Below, piece by piece: positions 42,547 through 51,309 of a DNA stretch of 64,000 bases (within the stretch, counting starts at the first letter, position 1; the number at the start of each line of letters is the position of its first letter). A program made the position numbers and the translations under genes. Source of the DNA: Humidesulfovibrio sp. (GTDB lineage Bacteria > Desulfobacterota > Desulfovibrionia > Desulfovibrionales > Desulfovibrionaceae). The notes under the pieces are model-generated. The model was not told the origin of the DNA and did not search any database. It saw nothing but the letters and a program-made list of their open reading frames with translations. The DNA lies in contig NZ_JAVHLD010000014.1 in assembly GCF_031082295.1 (NCBI RefSeq), forward strand, positions 1 to 64,000. The letters are read 5' to 3'.

Positions 42547-44478
42547 CTAGAAGCTCCACTCCACGCCGCTGTAGAAGTTGCGCGTGGGCATGACGTAGTA
42601 GGACGTGTTGCCGAAGGCCATGGTGGTGTAGCAGGAGTCGAAGAGGTTGTTCACCCCGGCGTAGACCTTGAATGTGTCGATGGTCCAGGTGAGCTTGGTG
42701 TCCACCACAGTGTAGGACCAGATGGGCGGCAGGGTGTTGCCCGCGTTCACCTGCTTGGAGCTCACGTAGGTGCCGCTGACGTTGAACAAGAGCGAGGACA
42801 GGATGTCCCAGTCCGCGCTGAGCTTGGCCGTGTGCTTGGGCACCAGCGGCACAATGGTCCCGGTCTGGTCGAACTTGGCCTCGACGTACGCGTAGTTGGC
42901 CTTGAGCCCCAGCACTTTGAACGGGCGGTAGCGCAGCTCGGCTTCGATGCCCTTGCGGATGACATCGTTTTCGTAGTTCGAGTTCAGGCCCCAGGCGCCC
43001 TTGCTGCCGTCGTACCAGATCTCATCACTTGTCGCGGAGCGGAAGACGGAGAGGTTGCCCTCCAGATTGTCCAGCAGTCCGGCGCGCACCCCGGCCTCCA
43101 GGCTCTTGCTCGTCTGCGGCTTGAGGGTTCCGGTCTGGAAGTTCAGCTCGTCCACCGTGGGCGTGCGGAAGGTGCTGGCATAGCTGGCGTACAGGCTGGC
43201 CTTCTTTGTCAGGTCGTAGACTAGGCCCAGCTCGTAGGCGTTGTTGTTCCAGGTCTTGTCCGGGATGTCCTCGCCGTGGGCGTCGTAGCGGTTGTAGCGG
43301 TAGCCCAGCTGCAGGGTGAGGTCTGGCACCAGGGTGATGGCGTCATGCGCGAAGCCTCCGGCGCTCCACACGTCACTTGTGTTGCGGTTCGCCGCAATGG
43401 AACCGGAGGTGTAGTGCGAGGTCCAGCCGTCGCCGCCCAGGCGCAGCATATGCTTTAGGCCAAGCAGCTCGACGCCCACGGTATAGGTGAGGTCCGAGTT
43501 GGCGGTCTCGTCGTTGATTTTGTACTTGGTCGCGCCGTAGGCGTAGGGGTTCTCGCGCGTGCGGTAGCCCAGGTGGTAGTCCAGGCTGCCAAATGCATCG
43601 AGATCGAGCTTGGCCCCGCCTTGGATGCGGCCGTCGGTGGTCTGGCCCCAGTCGTTGGGGCTGCTGGTCATGCGCCTGGCGTCGCGCGAGAGCGCGGCCG
43701 CGCGTGAGACGCCTCCGGGCTGGCCGTAGCGGTCCTCGTGGTAGGCGCTGGAGAGTGAGAGCGTGAGCGCCTTGTTCGCCTCCCAGCCCACGCTGCCCAG
43801 GGCATCCTGCTGCCAGAGCGCGCCGTTGGCGCGGTAGCCTGTGGTGTCGCTGGTGGACGCCCCCACGCTGCCGTACACTGAGCCATCCCGCCCGCGCACA
43901 GCTGCATTGTACTTGGTGGAATCAAAGGAGCCGTAGCCCGCCCCCACGCTGCCAGAGAACCCGTTCACGGCGTCGCCCTTGCGGGTGATGATGTTGATGA
44001 CGCCGCCCACGGCGCGGTCGCCATAGATGACCCCGCCCGGGCCGCGCACGATCTCGATGCGCTCCACTTCGCTCAAGGGCACCGTGTTCAGCGGGGCGGC
44101 GGCCATGTCCACCGGGGTGATGCGCTGGCCGTCCACCATGACCAGCACGTTCTGGGCGGCGAGGTTGCCCTGGCCGCGCAAATCCACCAGCGAGTTGCGG
44201 TCCGTGCCGAAGTAGTTCTGCTGGCTCACGCCCACCTGGCGGGCGAGCAGATCCGTGATGCTGTTGCCGCCGGAGCGCTCGATTTCCTCACGGGTGATGA
44301 CCGTGACGTTGCGCGGCACCTGCCGGATTGGCTCCTGGGCGCGGCTGGCCGAGACCACCACCTCGTCCATGACGTAGCCGGGAGAAGTGGAGTTGGCTTG
44401 GCCACCGGAGTCATCCTTGGCCAGGGCCGCAAGGGGGAAGATGGTCAATAGGAGCAGAACGCAAAGGAAAATACGCAC
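42547..44478 (-). CDS. btuB: TonB-dependent cobalamin/corrinoid receptor
   Basis: 643-residue outer-membrane receptor. Signal peptide MRIFLCVLLLLTIFPLAALA, then a TonB box (DEVVVSASRA) near residue 37, a plug domain with VRGPGGVIYGDRAVGGVINI and a beta-barrel that ends in the outer-membrane signature VEWSF. Start is GTG at 44478 with AGGAGG seven bases upstream. The gene is first in its operon and lies about 120 bases after a cobalamin riboswitch, which supports a cobalamin or cobinamide substrate. Confidence 0.93.
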   Translation of the reverse strand: MRIFLCVLLLLTIFPLAALAKDDSGGQANSTSPGYVMDEVVVSASRAQEPIRQVPRNVTVITREEIERSGGNSITDLLARQVGVSQQNYFGTDRNSLVDLRGQGNLAAQNVLVMVDGQRITPVDMAAAPLNTVPLSEVERIEIVRGPGGVIYGDRAVGGVINIITRKGDAVNGFSGSVGAGYGSFDSTKYNAAVRGRDGSVYGSVGASTSDTTGYRANGALWQQDALGSVGWEANKALTLSLSSAYHEDRYGQPGGVSRAAALSRDARRMTSSPNDWGQTTDGRIQGGAKLDLDAFGSLDYHLGYRTRENPYAYGATKYKINDETANSDLTYTVGVELLGLKHMLRLGGDGWTSHYTSGSIAANRNTSDVWSAGGFAHDAITLVPDLTLQLGYRYNRYDAHGEDIPDKTWNNNAYELGLVYDLTKKASLYASYASTFRTPTVDELNFQTGTLKPQTSKSLEAGVRAGLLDNLEGNLSVFRSATSDEIWYDGSKGAWGLNSNYENDVIRKGIEAELRYRPFKVLGLKANYAYVEAKFDQTGTIVPLVPKHTAKLSADWDILSSLLFNVSGTYVSSKQVNAGNTLPPIWSYTVVDTKLTWTIDTFKVYAGVNNLFDSCYTTMAFGNTSYYVMPTRNFYSGVEWSF

Positions 44479-44485
44479 AAAAAAA

Positions 44486-44513
44486 CCTCCTGCTTCAAGA
44501 ATTGAAGTGGAGG
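44486..44513 (-). promoter_or_regulatory. Hairpin masking the btuB ribosome binding site
   Basis: In plus-strand letters CCTCC (44486-44490), CTTCAA (44493-44498), TTGAAG (44502-44507) and GGAGG (44509-44513) form a continuous stem with small bulges. It covers the AGGAGG site of btuB on the minus strand. This is the likely off-state element of the riboswitch, acting on translation. Confidence 0.65.
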
Positions 44514-44600
44514 CTTCGAGGAGGGAAATGGGCGCAAGCAAACGCGACAGGCGAAAGCATACCTACCCCGGCTTATACCTCGAAGCCGTAGCACAAGCTA

Positions 44601-44745
44601 TCAGGCAGGTCTCCCGGCTTGAGGATCGTCCTACTTGCCGCACCTTCCCAGCCCTTCACAGAGCCAGTGGCATTTGCGGGGTTCGTCCCCTCTCACGGTT
44701 GCGGGTCAGCGTCGGTCTTGCACCGAACTTCCCTTTTCACGTCCA
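44601..44745 (-). ncRNA. Cobalamin (adenosylcobalamin) riboswitch upstream of btuB
   Basis: On the minus strand the order of conserved elements is complete: AAAAGGGAA, GGTGCAAGACC, CCCGCAACCGTGA, GGGACGA, the B12-box GCCACTGG ... GGGAAGG, then AAGTAGGACGA and AAGCCGGGAGACCTGCC at the 3' end. High corrinoid should reduce btuB operon expression. Confidence 0.93.
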
Positions 44746-44823
44746 GCGATGGACGACCTGAAAGCAACAACACTGCACCTCTTTTGGGCACAGTCAAATT
44801 TGCTTGCCCGGTTGGGCGGTTGC

Positions 44824-44893
44824 TGTCAAGGACGGTGCCGTACGCGGTGGACTCAAGAAAATTTCTAGGAAATTTTCCTGCTGCGAGCAGCAG
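44824..44893. promoter_or_regulatory. Divergent control region with two abutting palindromes
   Basis: The 287-bp gap between the two riboswitches holds no gene. On the minus strand a perfect -35 box TTGACA lies at 44829-44824, but no good -10 follows. Just upstream of it is a perfect 9-3-9 palindrome (GAAAATTTC-TAG-GAAATTTTC, 44857-44877), directly followed by a 7-2-7 palindrome (CTGCTGC-GA-GCAGCAG, 44878-44893). The first looks like an operator, the second like a hairpin. Confidence 0.5.
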
Positions 44894-44991
44894 TGTGTTC
44901 TTCCGCAATTACGGCAGGTTGACGGGGGACGGCTCTAGCTCGCGGCATATATGGCCGAATAATATCAATGGGCTACCCTTGGCGCAAGGAT

Positions 44992-45020
44992 TTGACTTTG
45001 TGAGCCGTCAGCCTCATAGC
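44992..45020 (+). promoter_or_regulatory. Candidate promoter of the nrdDG riboswitch transcript
   Basis: TTGACT (44992-44997) and CATAGC (45015-45020) are 17 bp apart and lie just before the riboswitch begins. Confidence 0.5.
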
Positions 45021-45032
45021 TCTACGTGAGCT

Positions 45033-45205
45033 GGTGCCCGGTTTCGACCGGGTGAAAAGGGAATCTGGTGCAAGCCCAGAACTGCCCCGCAGCGGTGAAC
45101 GGGAACGAGCCCCCACAACGAGACACTGGCGTCAGCCGGGAAGTCCGGGGGCGAGGAAGACGGCGAATGCCGCAATGCCCGCAAGTCCGAAGACCTGCCT
45201 GCTCC
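45033..45205 (+). ncRNA. Cobalamin (adenosylcobalamin) riboswitch upstream of nrdD
   Basis: Complete set of conserved segments: GGTGCCCGG/CCGGGTG start, AAAAGGGAATC, GGTGCAAGCCC, GCCCCGCAGCGGTGA, ACGAGCCCCC, CACTGG with GGGAAG, then GCAAGTCCGAAGACCTGCC. It is nearly as long as the family average and oriented toward nrdD. Confidence 0.95.
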
Positions 45206-45287
45206 CGTCTGCGCACCATGCGCGGACGGTGTGACGCGTGCGCCTCGTGGGAGGGCGATGCGGCAGTTCTGACGGGCGTGTTCCCTT

Positions 45288-45336
45288 CGGCTGCTGGTTT
45301 CGGCCCCCGCGTCATCGAAACCCAATGCAGCCGGAG
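45288..45336 (+). promoter_or_regulatory. Hairpin overlapping the nrdD ribosome binding site
   Basis: CGGCTGC (45288-45294) pairs with GCAGCCG (45327-45333), and GGTTTCG (45296-45302) with CGAAACC (45316-45322). The stem reaches the first G of the GGAG site (45333-45336) of nrdD. It is the likely off-state element of the riboswitch. Confidence 0.6.
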
Positions 45337-45343
45337 ACCGCCA

Positions 45344-47548
45344 ATGCCCCAGACCGCCCAGCACCTCGCCGAACCCGTTCCCGCAGATTCCATCCCCAGC
45401 GTCCCAGCCGCCGTCCTTACTCCGTTGCGGCCCATTGCGCCGCCCGCCCAGGTTCGCAAAAGAAGCGGAGAAACCATCGCCTTCGACGCGGGCAAGATCC
45501 GCTCGGCCATCCAGCGCGCAGGGGCCGCCACGGGAGAGTTCGACGGCGATGAGGCGCGGCTCATCACTGCGCAGGTGGTCAAGGTGCTGTCCCACCGCTT
45601 CGGCGGGCGCCTGCCGGACATCGAGAACATCCAGGATGCGGTGGAGCAGGCCCTCATCTCGGCCAACCACTTTCAGACCATGCGCGCCTACAGCGTGTAC
45701 CGCGAGCAGCGCGCCAAGCTGCGCCAGGACAGAAAAACCGTGGTGGACGTGGCGGCCAGCGTCAACGAGTATCTGGACCGCCAAGACTGGCGCGTGAATG
45801 CCAACGCCAACCAGGGCTATTCCCTCGGCGGGCTCATCCTGAACGTCTCCGGCAAGGTGACGGCCAACTACTGGCTGAACCACGTGTACCCGCCCGAGGT
45901 GGGCCGGGCGCACCGCGAGGGCGATCTGCACGTCCACGACCTGGACATGCTTTCCGGTTACTGCGCGGGCTGGTCCCTGCGCATGCTGCTCACCGAGGGC
46001 CTGAACGGCGTGCCCGGCAAGGTGGAGGCCAAGCCGCCCAGGCATCTCTCCAGCGCCGTGGGCCAGATCGTGAACTTCCTGGGCACGCTGCAGAACGAGT
46101 GGGCGGGCGCGCAGGCCTTCAGCTCGTTCGACACCTACATGGCCCCCTTCCTGCGCAAGGACAGCCTCGGCTACGACGAGGTGCGCCAGTGCATCCAGGA
46201 GCTCATCTACAACCTGAACGTGCCCTCGCGCTGGGGCACCCAGACTCCCTTCACCAATCTGACCTTCGACTGGACCTGCCCGGAGGACCTGCGCGGCCAG
46301 CATCCGGTCATCGGCGGGGAGGAAATGGCCTTCACCTACGGCGAGCTGCAGGCTGAAATGGACATGATCAACCGGGCCTACATCGAGGTCATGACCGCAG
46401 GCGACGCCAAGGGCCGGGTGTTCACCTTCCCCATCCCCACGTACAACATCACCAAGGACTTTCCCTGGGACGGCCCCAACGTGGACCTGCTCTTCGAGAT
46501 GACCGCCAAGTACGGTCTGCCGTACTTCCAGAACTTCCTGAACTCCGACCTCACCCCGAACATGGCGCGCTCCATGTGCTGCCGCTTGCAGCTGGACCTG
46601 CGCGAACTGCTCAAGCGCGGCAACGGGCTTTTCGGCAGCGCGGAGCAGACCGGGTCGCTGGGCGTGGTCACCATCAACTGCGCCCGCCTGGGCTACCTGG
46701 CCAAGGGCGACGAGCGCGACCTCTTGGCCCGGCTGGACGCCCTGCTGGAAGTCTCGCGCACCAGCCTGGAGATCAAGCGCAAGGAAATCCAGGCGCGCAT
46801 GGACGGCGGGCTGTTCCCCTACACCAAGCGTTATCTGGGCAGCCTGCGCAACCACTTCTCCACCATCGGCGTCAACGGCATCAATGAGATGCTCCGCAAC
46901 TTCACAGGCGGGACCGAGGACGTGACCACAGAGGCCGGGTATGCCCTGGCTGTGCGCTTTCTGGACCATGTGCGCGCGCGCATGACCGGGTTCCAGGAAG
47001 AGACCGGGCACCTGTACAACCTGGAGGCCACCCCGGCAGAGGGCACCACGTACCGCTTCGCCAAGGAGGACCGCAAGCGCTTCCCGGACATCCTCCAGGC
47101 CGGCACCGACGAGCAGCCCTACTACACCAATTCCAGCCAGCTGCCCGTGGGCTTCACCGACGACCCCTTCGAGGCCCTCTCCCGGCAGGAGGAACTCCAG
47201 CGCAAGTACACCGGCGGCACGGTGCTGCACCTGTACATGGGCGAACGCGTGTCCGACGCCCGCGCCTGCCGCGAGCTGGTGCGCCGGGCGCTGACGCGTT
47301 TCGCCCTGCCGTACATCACCATCACGCCCACCTTCTCCGTGTGCCCATCCCACGGCTACCTGGAGGGCGAGCACAAGCAGTGCCCCACCTGCGCAGGCGA
47401 AGGCCGCCAGCAGGACTGCGAGATCTGGACCCGGGTCATGGGCTACTACCGCCCGCGCTCGGCCTTCAACATCGGCAAGAAGGGCGAGTATGACGAGCGC
47501 CTGTGCTTCCGCGAGCCCATGCGCAGCTCGGGCGAGCTCACCGCGTGA
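45344..47548 (+). CDS. nrdD: Anaerobic (class III) ribonucleoside-triphosphate reductase
   Basis: 734-residue glycyl-radical enzyme that reduces NTPs to dNTPs without B12 or oxygen. Residues about 40-130 are an ATP-cone that senses dATP/ATP (RKRSGETIAFDAGKIRSAIQ). The C-terminal zinc cysteines lie in CPSHGYLEG, QCPTCAGEG and QQDCEIW, and the radical glycine is Gly700 in RVMGYY. I placed the start at 45344, seven bases after GGAG. The longer frame upstream would translate the riboswitch. Control by a B12 riboswitch makes sense if the genome also has a B12-dependent class II reductase. Confidence 0.93.
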   Translation: MPQTAQHLAEPVPADSIPSVPAAVLTPLRPIAPPAQVRKRSGETIAFDAGKIRSAIQRAGAATGEFDGDEARLITAQVVKVLSHRFGGRLPDIENIQDAVEQALISANHFQTMRAYSVYREQRAKLRQDRKTVVDVAASVNEYLDRQDWRVNANANQGYSLGGLILNVSGKVTANYWLNHVYPPEVGRAHREGDLHVHDLDMLSGYCAGWSLRMLLTEGLNGVPGKVEAKPPRHLSSAVGQIVNFLGTLQNEWAGAQAFSSFDTYMAPFLRKDSLGYDEVRQCIQELIYNLNVPSRWGTQTPFTNLTFDWTCPEDLRGQHPVIGGEEMAFTYGELQAEMDMINRAYIEVMTAGDAKGRVFTFPIPTYNITKDFPWDGPNVDLLFEMTAKYGLPYFQNFLNSDLTPNMARSMCCRLQLDLRELLKRGNGLFGSAEQTGSLGVVTINCARLGYLAKGDERDLLARLDALLEVSRTSLEIKRKEIQARMDGGLFPYTKRYLGSLRNHFSTIGVNGINEMLRNFTGGTEDVTTEAGYALAVRFLDHVRARMTGFQEETGHLYNLEATPAEGTTYRFAKEDRKRFPDILQAGTDEQPYYTNSSQLPVGFTDDPFEALSRQEELQRKYTGGTVLHLYMGERVSDARACRELVRRALTRFALPYITITPTFSVCPSHGYLEGEHKQCPTCAGEGRQQDCEIWTRVMGYYRPRSAFNIGKKGEYDERLCFREPMRSSGELTA

Positions 47549-48270
47549 GACCCTTCGCGCATGAGGATGGGGCCGCCGCCATCGTGGTGGGCGGCCTCAC
47601 ACCCTTGAGCACCACGGACTGGCCGGGAATGCTGGCGGCCACGGTGTTTTGCCAGGGCTGCGCCTGGAACTGCCCGTATTGCCACAACGCGGCCCTGCGC
47701 CCCTTTGGTGCCGGGGAGAGGCCCTGGGCCGAGGTTCTGGCCTGGCTCGAAACGCGGCAAGGGCTCCTGGAGGCCGTGGTGTTCTCCGGCGGGGAGCCCT
47801 TGCTTCAGCCAGGGCTGAATGGCGCCATGCGGCACGTGCGCGGCCTGGGCTTCGAGATAGGCCTGCACACCAGCGGCATGGACCCGCAGGCCCTGGCGCG
47901 CGTGCTGCCCCTGTGCAACTGGGTAGGGCTGGACCTGAAGGCGCCGCGCGCTGCCTACGAGCGCATCACCGGCGTTGCGGCCGCGGGGCACGCCGCCTGG
48001 GAGAGCCTCGGGATGCTCCGGGAATCCGGCGTGGTCTTCGAGCTGCGCACCACCTGGCATCCGTCGCTGTTGTCCGAGGCCGAGATCCTGGAGTTGGCCG
48101 AAGAGATTGCCGCCGCAGGGCCCCCCTCTTGGGCGTTCCAGGCCTTCCAGCCAGAGGGCTGCGCCAATGCTGAGCTGGCGGCCAAGGAGTGCCTGCCTGT
48201 GCCGGAGAGGTTGGTGGTCTCGTTGCGAAGGGTCTTCGGGAGGAACGGGAAGCTGGTCGTACGAAACTAG
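47545..48270 (+). CDS. nrdG: Anaerobic ribonucleotide reductase activating enzyme (radical SAM)
   Basis: 241-residue radical SAM protein that makes the glycyl radical on NrdD. The cluster motif is Cys39-x3-Cys43-x2-Cys46 (CAWNCPYC), and the SAM-binding FSGGEPLLQP follows. It begins with GTG overlapping the nrdD stop (GTGA), a sign of coupling. It belongs to the longer NrdG group with a complete partial barrel. Confidence 0.92.
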   Translation: MRPFAHEDGAAAIVVGGLTPLSTTDWPGMLAATVFCQGCAWNCPYCHNAALRPFGAGERPWAEVLAWLETRQGLLEAVVFSGGEPLLQPGLNGAMRHVRGLGFEIGLHTSGMDPQALARVLPLCNWVGLDLKAPRAAYERITGVAAAGHAAWESLGMLRESGVVFELRTTWHPSLLSEAEILELAEEIAAAGPPSWAFQAFQPEGCANAELAAKECLPVPERLVVSLRRVFGRNGKLVVRN

Positions 48271-48416
48271 GCGGGCGGTGCACAGCATGTGACGCTTGGC
48301 GGAATCCGACGATGCCGCGCACACGAAGAAAATTTGCGTGCGGGATGTACCAGGGCCACGCTCGGCATTATATGGAAGCCAGTAGCGGTAAACCTCGACA
48401 CTACAAGGAGGCGGCC

Positions 48417-48677
48417 ATGAAGGGCGACCACGAGCATTCCCACGACCACGCGCACGAGCACACCCACAGCCACGAGCATCCGCACACGCATCCGGGCCAG
48501 GGCGAGCATTCCCACCCGCACGAGCACGCCCATGCCCACGGGCACAAGCATGAGCACAAGCACCCGCACGAGCACGGGGACAGCGCTGGCCACGGGCATG
48601 ACCATGCCCATGAGCACGGCCCGCATGACCACGAGCACACGGGCCACGACCACGAGTTGCACGAGCACGAGCACTAG
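48417..48677 (+). CDS. Histidine-rich metal-binding protein
   Basis: 86 residues, of which 36 are histidine (42%), mostly as alternating His-x pairs with Glu, Asp, Ala or Pro; no cysteine, no signal peptide. It starts MKGDHEHSHDH with AGGAGG six bases upstream. An upstream in-frame extension lacks such a site. Low-complexity His-rich proteins of this type store or buffer Ni, Co or Zn. Its place between nrdDG and the chelatase operon points to Co or Ni handling, but this is inference. The convergent gene ends 67 bp away. Confidence 0.85.
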   Translation: MKGDHEHSHDHAHEHTHSHEHPHTHPGQGEHSHPHEHAHAHGHKHEHKHPHEHGDSAGHGHDHAHEHGPHDHEHTGHDHELHEHEH

Positions 48678-48744
48678 GCCCAACGCGTCAAAGGAAAGGG
48701 CGTCTCCCTGTGACGGGGCCGCCCAAGCTGTCATGTCGTTCCTG

Positions 48745-49158
48745 TTACCAGGACAGGGTCTTTGTGTTGTCCTTGAAGAGCGCCGGCCCGGTGATGTCCG
48801 GGCTGGTGAGCTTGGCCCCGGTGATGAAGTCCGCCTCGGCCACGCCGAACTTCTTGCTGCACATGGGGCAGACCAGCACGGTGCCGCCCTTGGCGGCGAT
48901 GCCGGACAGGAGCTTCTGCTCCTCTGCGAACTGCGCGGCGTTCTTCTTGCTCGCCACCAGCACGGCCTTGTCGTTCAGGTACACAGTGAGGGGGTGGCCC
49001 CGCTCCATTTGCCCCTGGCCGAAGCTGATGGCCATGAGCGCCCGGTGCGAGTCGTCGCTGGTGAGATTGATGAACAGGGGGTCTTTGGCCCCGGCAAAGG
49101 CCGGGCACGCCAGGAGCACGAGGGCCACGACGAGGAGAAGACGGTTGAGAATGCGCAT
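48745..49158 (-). CDS. Periplasmic DsrE-family protein
   Basis: 137-residue secreted protein. Signal peptide MRILNRLLLVVALVLLACPAFA. The rest has the DsrE/DsrF-like alpha/beta fold (LFINLTSDDSHRALMAISFGQG ... VYLNDKAVLVA). A CxxC pair lies in VCPMCSKKFG. DsrE relatives carry sulfur on cysteine, usually in the cytosol; an exported one with CxxC may handle sulfide, persulfide or metal outside the inner membrane. The start at 49158 has GGAGG upstream. Confidence 0.82.
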   Translation of the reverse strand: MRILNRLLLVVALVLLACPAFAGAKDPLFINLTSDDSHRALMAISFGQGQMERGHPLTVYLNDKAVLVASKKNAAQFAEEQKLLSGIAAKGGTVLVCPMCSKKFGVAEADFITGAKLTSPDITGPALFKDNTKTLSW

Positions 49159-49218
49159 GGAAAGCCTCCATTGGATTTGTGTCATTCTCTACCGGCAATG
49201 TGATCCTTACGCAAGAGT

Positions 49219-51309
49219 TCATCCGCCTGGATTCAGCACCTCGCGCCGCAGCACGTCCACCAGGTCGCGGGCCTTCAAGTCCTCGATGCGGAAGTACTGC
49301 GCGCCCATTTCGGCAGCCAGACCCTCGGCTAGGCCGAAGCGGATGAGCCCGGCCTTTTCCACGTCCACCACGAGCGTTCGAATGCGCGGGTCTTCGGCGA
49401 TGGTTCGGGCCGCCAGCTTCGCCTCGGCCAGCGGCTTTCCTCCCGCCAGGCTCACGTTGGCCTTGCCGTCGGAAATAAGCACCAACACTGGGAAGCTGGC
49501 CGGGTCGCGGCGAAGCTGGCGTTCCAGCAGTTCGTGGGCCAGGGACAGGCCGTGCACCAGCGGGGTCTTGCCGCCCGTGGGTAGCTCCTCCAGCAGCTTG
49601 TAGGCCAGGTCCACGCTTGAGGTGGGAGGCAGCAGCACGGATGCGCCCTGGCCCCGGAAGGCCACCAGCCCCACCTTGTCGCGCTTCTGATAGGCGTCGA
49701 GCAGGAGGGAGAGCACGGCGCCCTTGGTTTCCACCATGCGTTTGCCCGCGCCCATGCTGCCGCTGGCGTCCACCACGAAGACGATGAAGTGCCCCATGCG
49801 CTTCTCGCGCACGCGCTGGCGCAGGTCCGAAGCGCGTACGAGCACGGCGATGTCCTGCGGCGAGGAGAGTTCTTGCCTACGCCGGAACTGGTGCGGGGCG
49901 GCAGCGCGCAGGGTGGCGTCCAGGGCCAGGTCCGTGGGCGCCGGGTTGTGGCGCGCCTTGACGTAGCGCCCGGACTTCTGGCTGGTGCGCGAGCGCGTGC
50001 GTCGGCCAGAGCCGGTGCGCACCACGCGGTCCTTCTTGTACACGATGGGTTTGACGCGAAACGCCGCACCCACGGGGAAGATGGTCTCCAGGGCTGCGGG
50101 GCTGCCCTTGGCCTCGGATTCGCCGTCTCCCGGCTCGTCTTTTGTCTCGTCTTTCGGCGGCGACTCCTCCATCTCGCCTTCGTCCTCGTTGGTGCGGGCG
50201 TCCTCTGGCTGCTGTTCCGCTTGTTTCGGCTCGGGCTGCTGCTCCTGTTGCTGCTCTGGCTCATGCTCGTGCTGGTGTTCGTGGTCCTCCTGCTTCTGCT
50301 CCTTCTCCTGCTCTGGCGGAGCGGGGGGCGGCGGCATGCGCCGGCGGTGCAGCAGCACCAGGCCGGCGGCCTCGTCCAGGTCGGCGGCGCGCACGTCCTC
50401 GCGTCCGGCAAGGGCGGCAAGGGTGCGGGCTGTCAGGCGCAGGGCGATGTCCGCCCGGTGCCCGGCCACGCAGGCCTCCAGGCAGCGCTCCGTGGCTTGC
50501 CGCAGAAGCGTAGCCGGGATGCGCACCTGCGGCAGTGCGCGACGGGCCTCCACGATGGCGCGCGCCATTCGGCGTTCCTCTTCAGCCCATTGCGCAGCGA
50601 AGCTGGCTGGATCGGCGTCGAAAGCCTCGCGGCGGCGCAGCACTTCCATGCGCTCGTCCAGGTCCAGCGGGGCTGCCACCTCCACGCACAGGCCGAAGCG
50701 GTCCAGAAGCTGGGGCCTGAGTTCGCCCTCCTCCGGGTTCATGGTCCCGACCAGGATGACCTGGGCCGGGTGCCGGAAGCTGATGCCCTCGCGCTCCACC
50801 ACGTTCTCTCCCATGCTGGCGGCGTCGAGCAAAATGTCCACCAAGTGGTCCGAGAGCAGGTTCACCTCGTCCACGTAGAGCACGCCTTGGTGGGCGCGGG
50901 CCAAGAGACCCGGTTCAAGCTGCTTGCGGCCGAAGCGGATGGCCGTTTCCAGGTCCAGGGAACCGGACACGCGGTCCTCGGTGGCTCCAAGGGGCAGATC
51001 CACCAGCCGGGCGGGCCGCCAGTTCGTGGCGGGCGTCTCGCCCTCTGCGATGCGCGTCGCACAGGCCGGGCAGTGCGGGCCTTCGGGCGCGCAGGAAAAC
51101 GGGCAGCCGCGCATCACCTCGATGTGCGGTAGGAGTGCGGCTAGGGCGCGCACAGCCGTGGACTTGGCCGTGCCTTTCTGCCCGCGCGCCAACACGCCGC
51201 CGATTTGCGGGCACACGGCGCAGGCGGTCAAAGCGCGCTTGAGCCGCTCCTGCCCCACCAGGGCAGTGAACGGATAGAAGACACCACGGGCGAGCGGGTC
51301 AGCGGGCAA
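49219..51309 (-). CDS. Chelatase subunit D (ChlD/CobT-like, AAA+ plus VWA)
   Basis: 696-residue protein. The N-terminal AAA+ domain (about 10-320) has Walker A GQKGTAKST and, right after, a four-cysteine stretch (CPFSCAPEGPHCPACA). A low-complexity linker (about 325-420) rich in Glu, Gln, Pro and His (DHEHQHEHE) joins it to a von Willebrand A domain with the MIDAS motif DASGSMG near residue 515. With ChlI it forms the ATP-driven part of a CobN-type chelatase. It overlaps chlI by 11 bp. Unlike many ChlD proteins its Walker A looks intact. Confidence 0.9.
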   Translation of the reverse strand: MPADPLARGVFYPFTALVGQERLKRALTACAVCPQIGGVLARGQKGTAKSTAVRALAALLPHIEVMRGCPFSCAPEGPHCPACATRIAEGETPATNWRPARLVDLPLGATEDRVSGSLDLETAIRFGRKQLEPGLLARAHQGVLYVDEVNLLSDHLVDILLDAASMGENVVEREGISFRHPAQVILVGTMNPEEGELRPQLLDRFGLCVEVAAPLDLDERMEVLRRREAFDADPASFAAQWAEEERRMARAIVEARRALPQVRIPATLLRQATERCLEACVAGHRADIALRLTARTLAALAGREDVRAADLDEAAGLVLLHRRRMPPPPAPPEQEKEQKQEDHEHQHEHEPEQQQEQQPEPKQAEQQPEDARTNEDEGEMEESPPKDETKDEPGDGESEAKGSPAALETIFPVGAAFRVKPIVYKKDRVVRTGSGRRTRSRTSQKSGRYVKARHNPAPTDLALDATLRAAAPHQFRRRQELSSPQDIAVLVRASDLRQRVREKRMGHFIVFVVDASGSMGAGKRMVETKGAVLSLLLDAYQKRDKVGLVAFRGQGASVLLPPTSSVDLAYKLLEELPTGGKTPLVHGLSLAHELLERQLRRDPASFPVLVLISDGKANVSLAGGKPLAEAKLAARTIAEDPRIRTLVVDVEKAGLIRFGLAEGLAAEMGAQYFRIEDLKARDLVDVLRREVLNPGG

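Noticed and set aside
45068-45343. Longer start for nrdD
   Set aside because: It would translate the riboswitch and its hairpin; a good ribosome binding site and a natural start lie at 45344.
48417-48677. Tandem repeat or CRISPR-like array
   Set aside because: The periodic CACGAGCAT-type sequence is just His-rich coding sequence with a good ribosome binding site; no spacer-repeat pattern.
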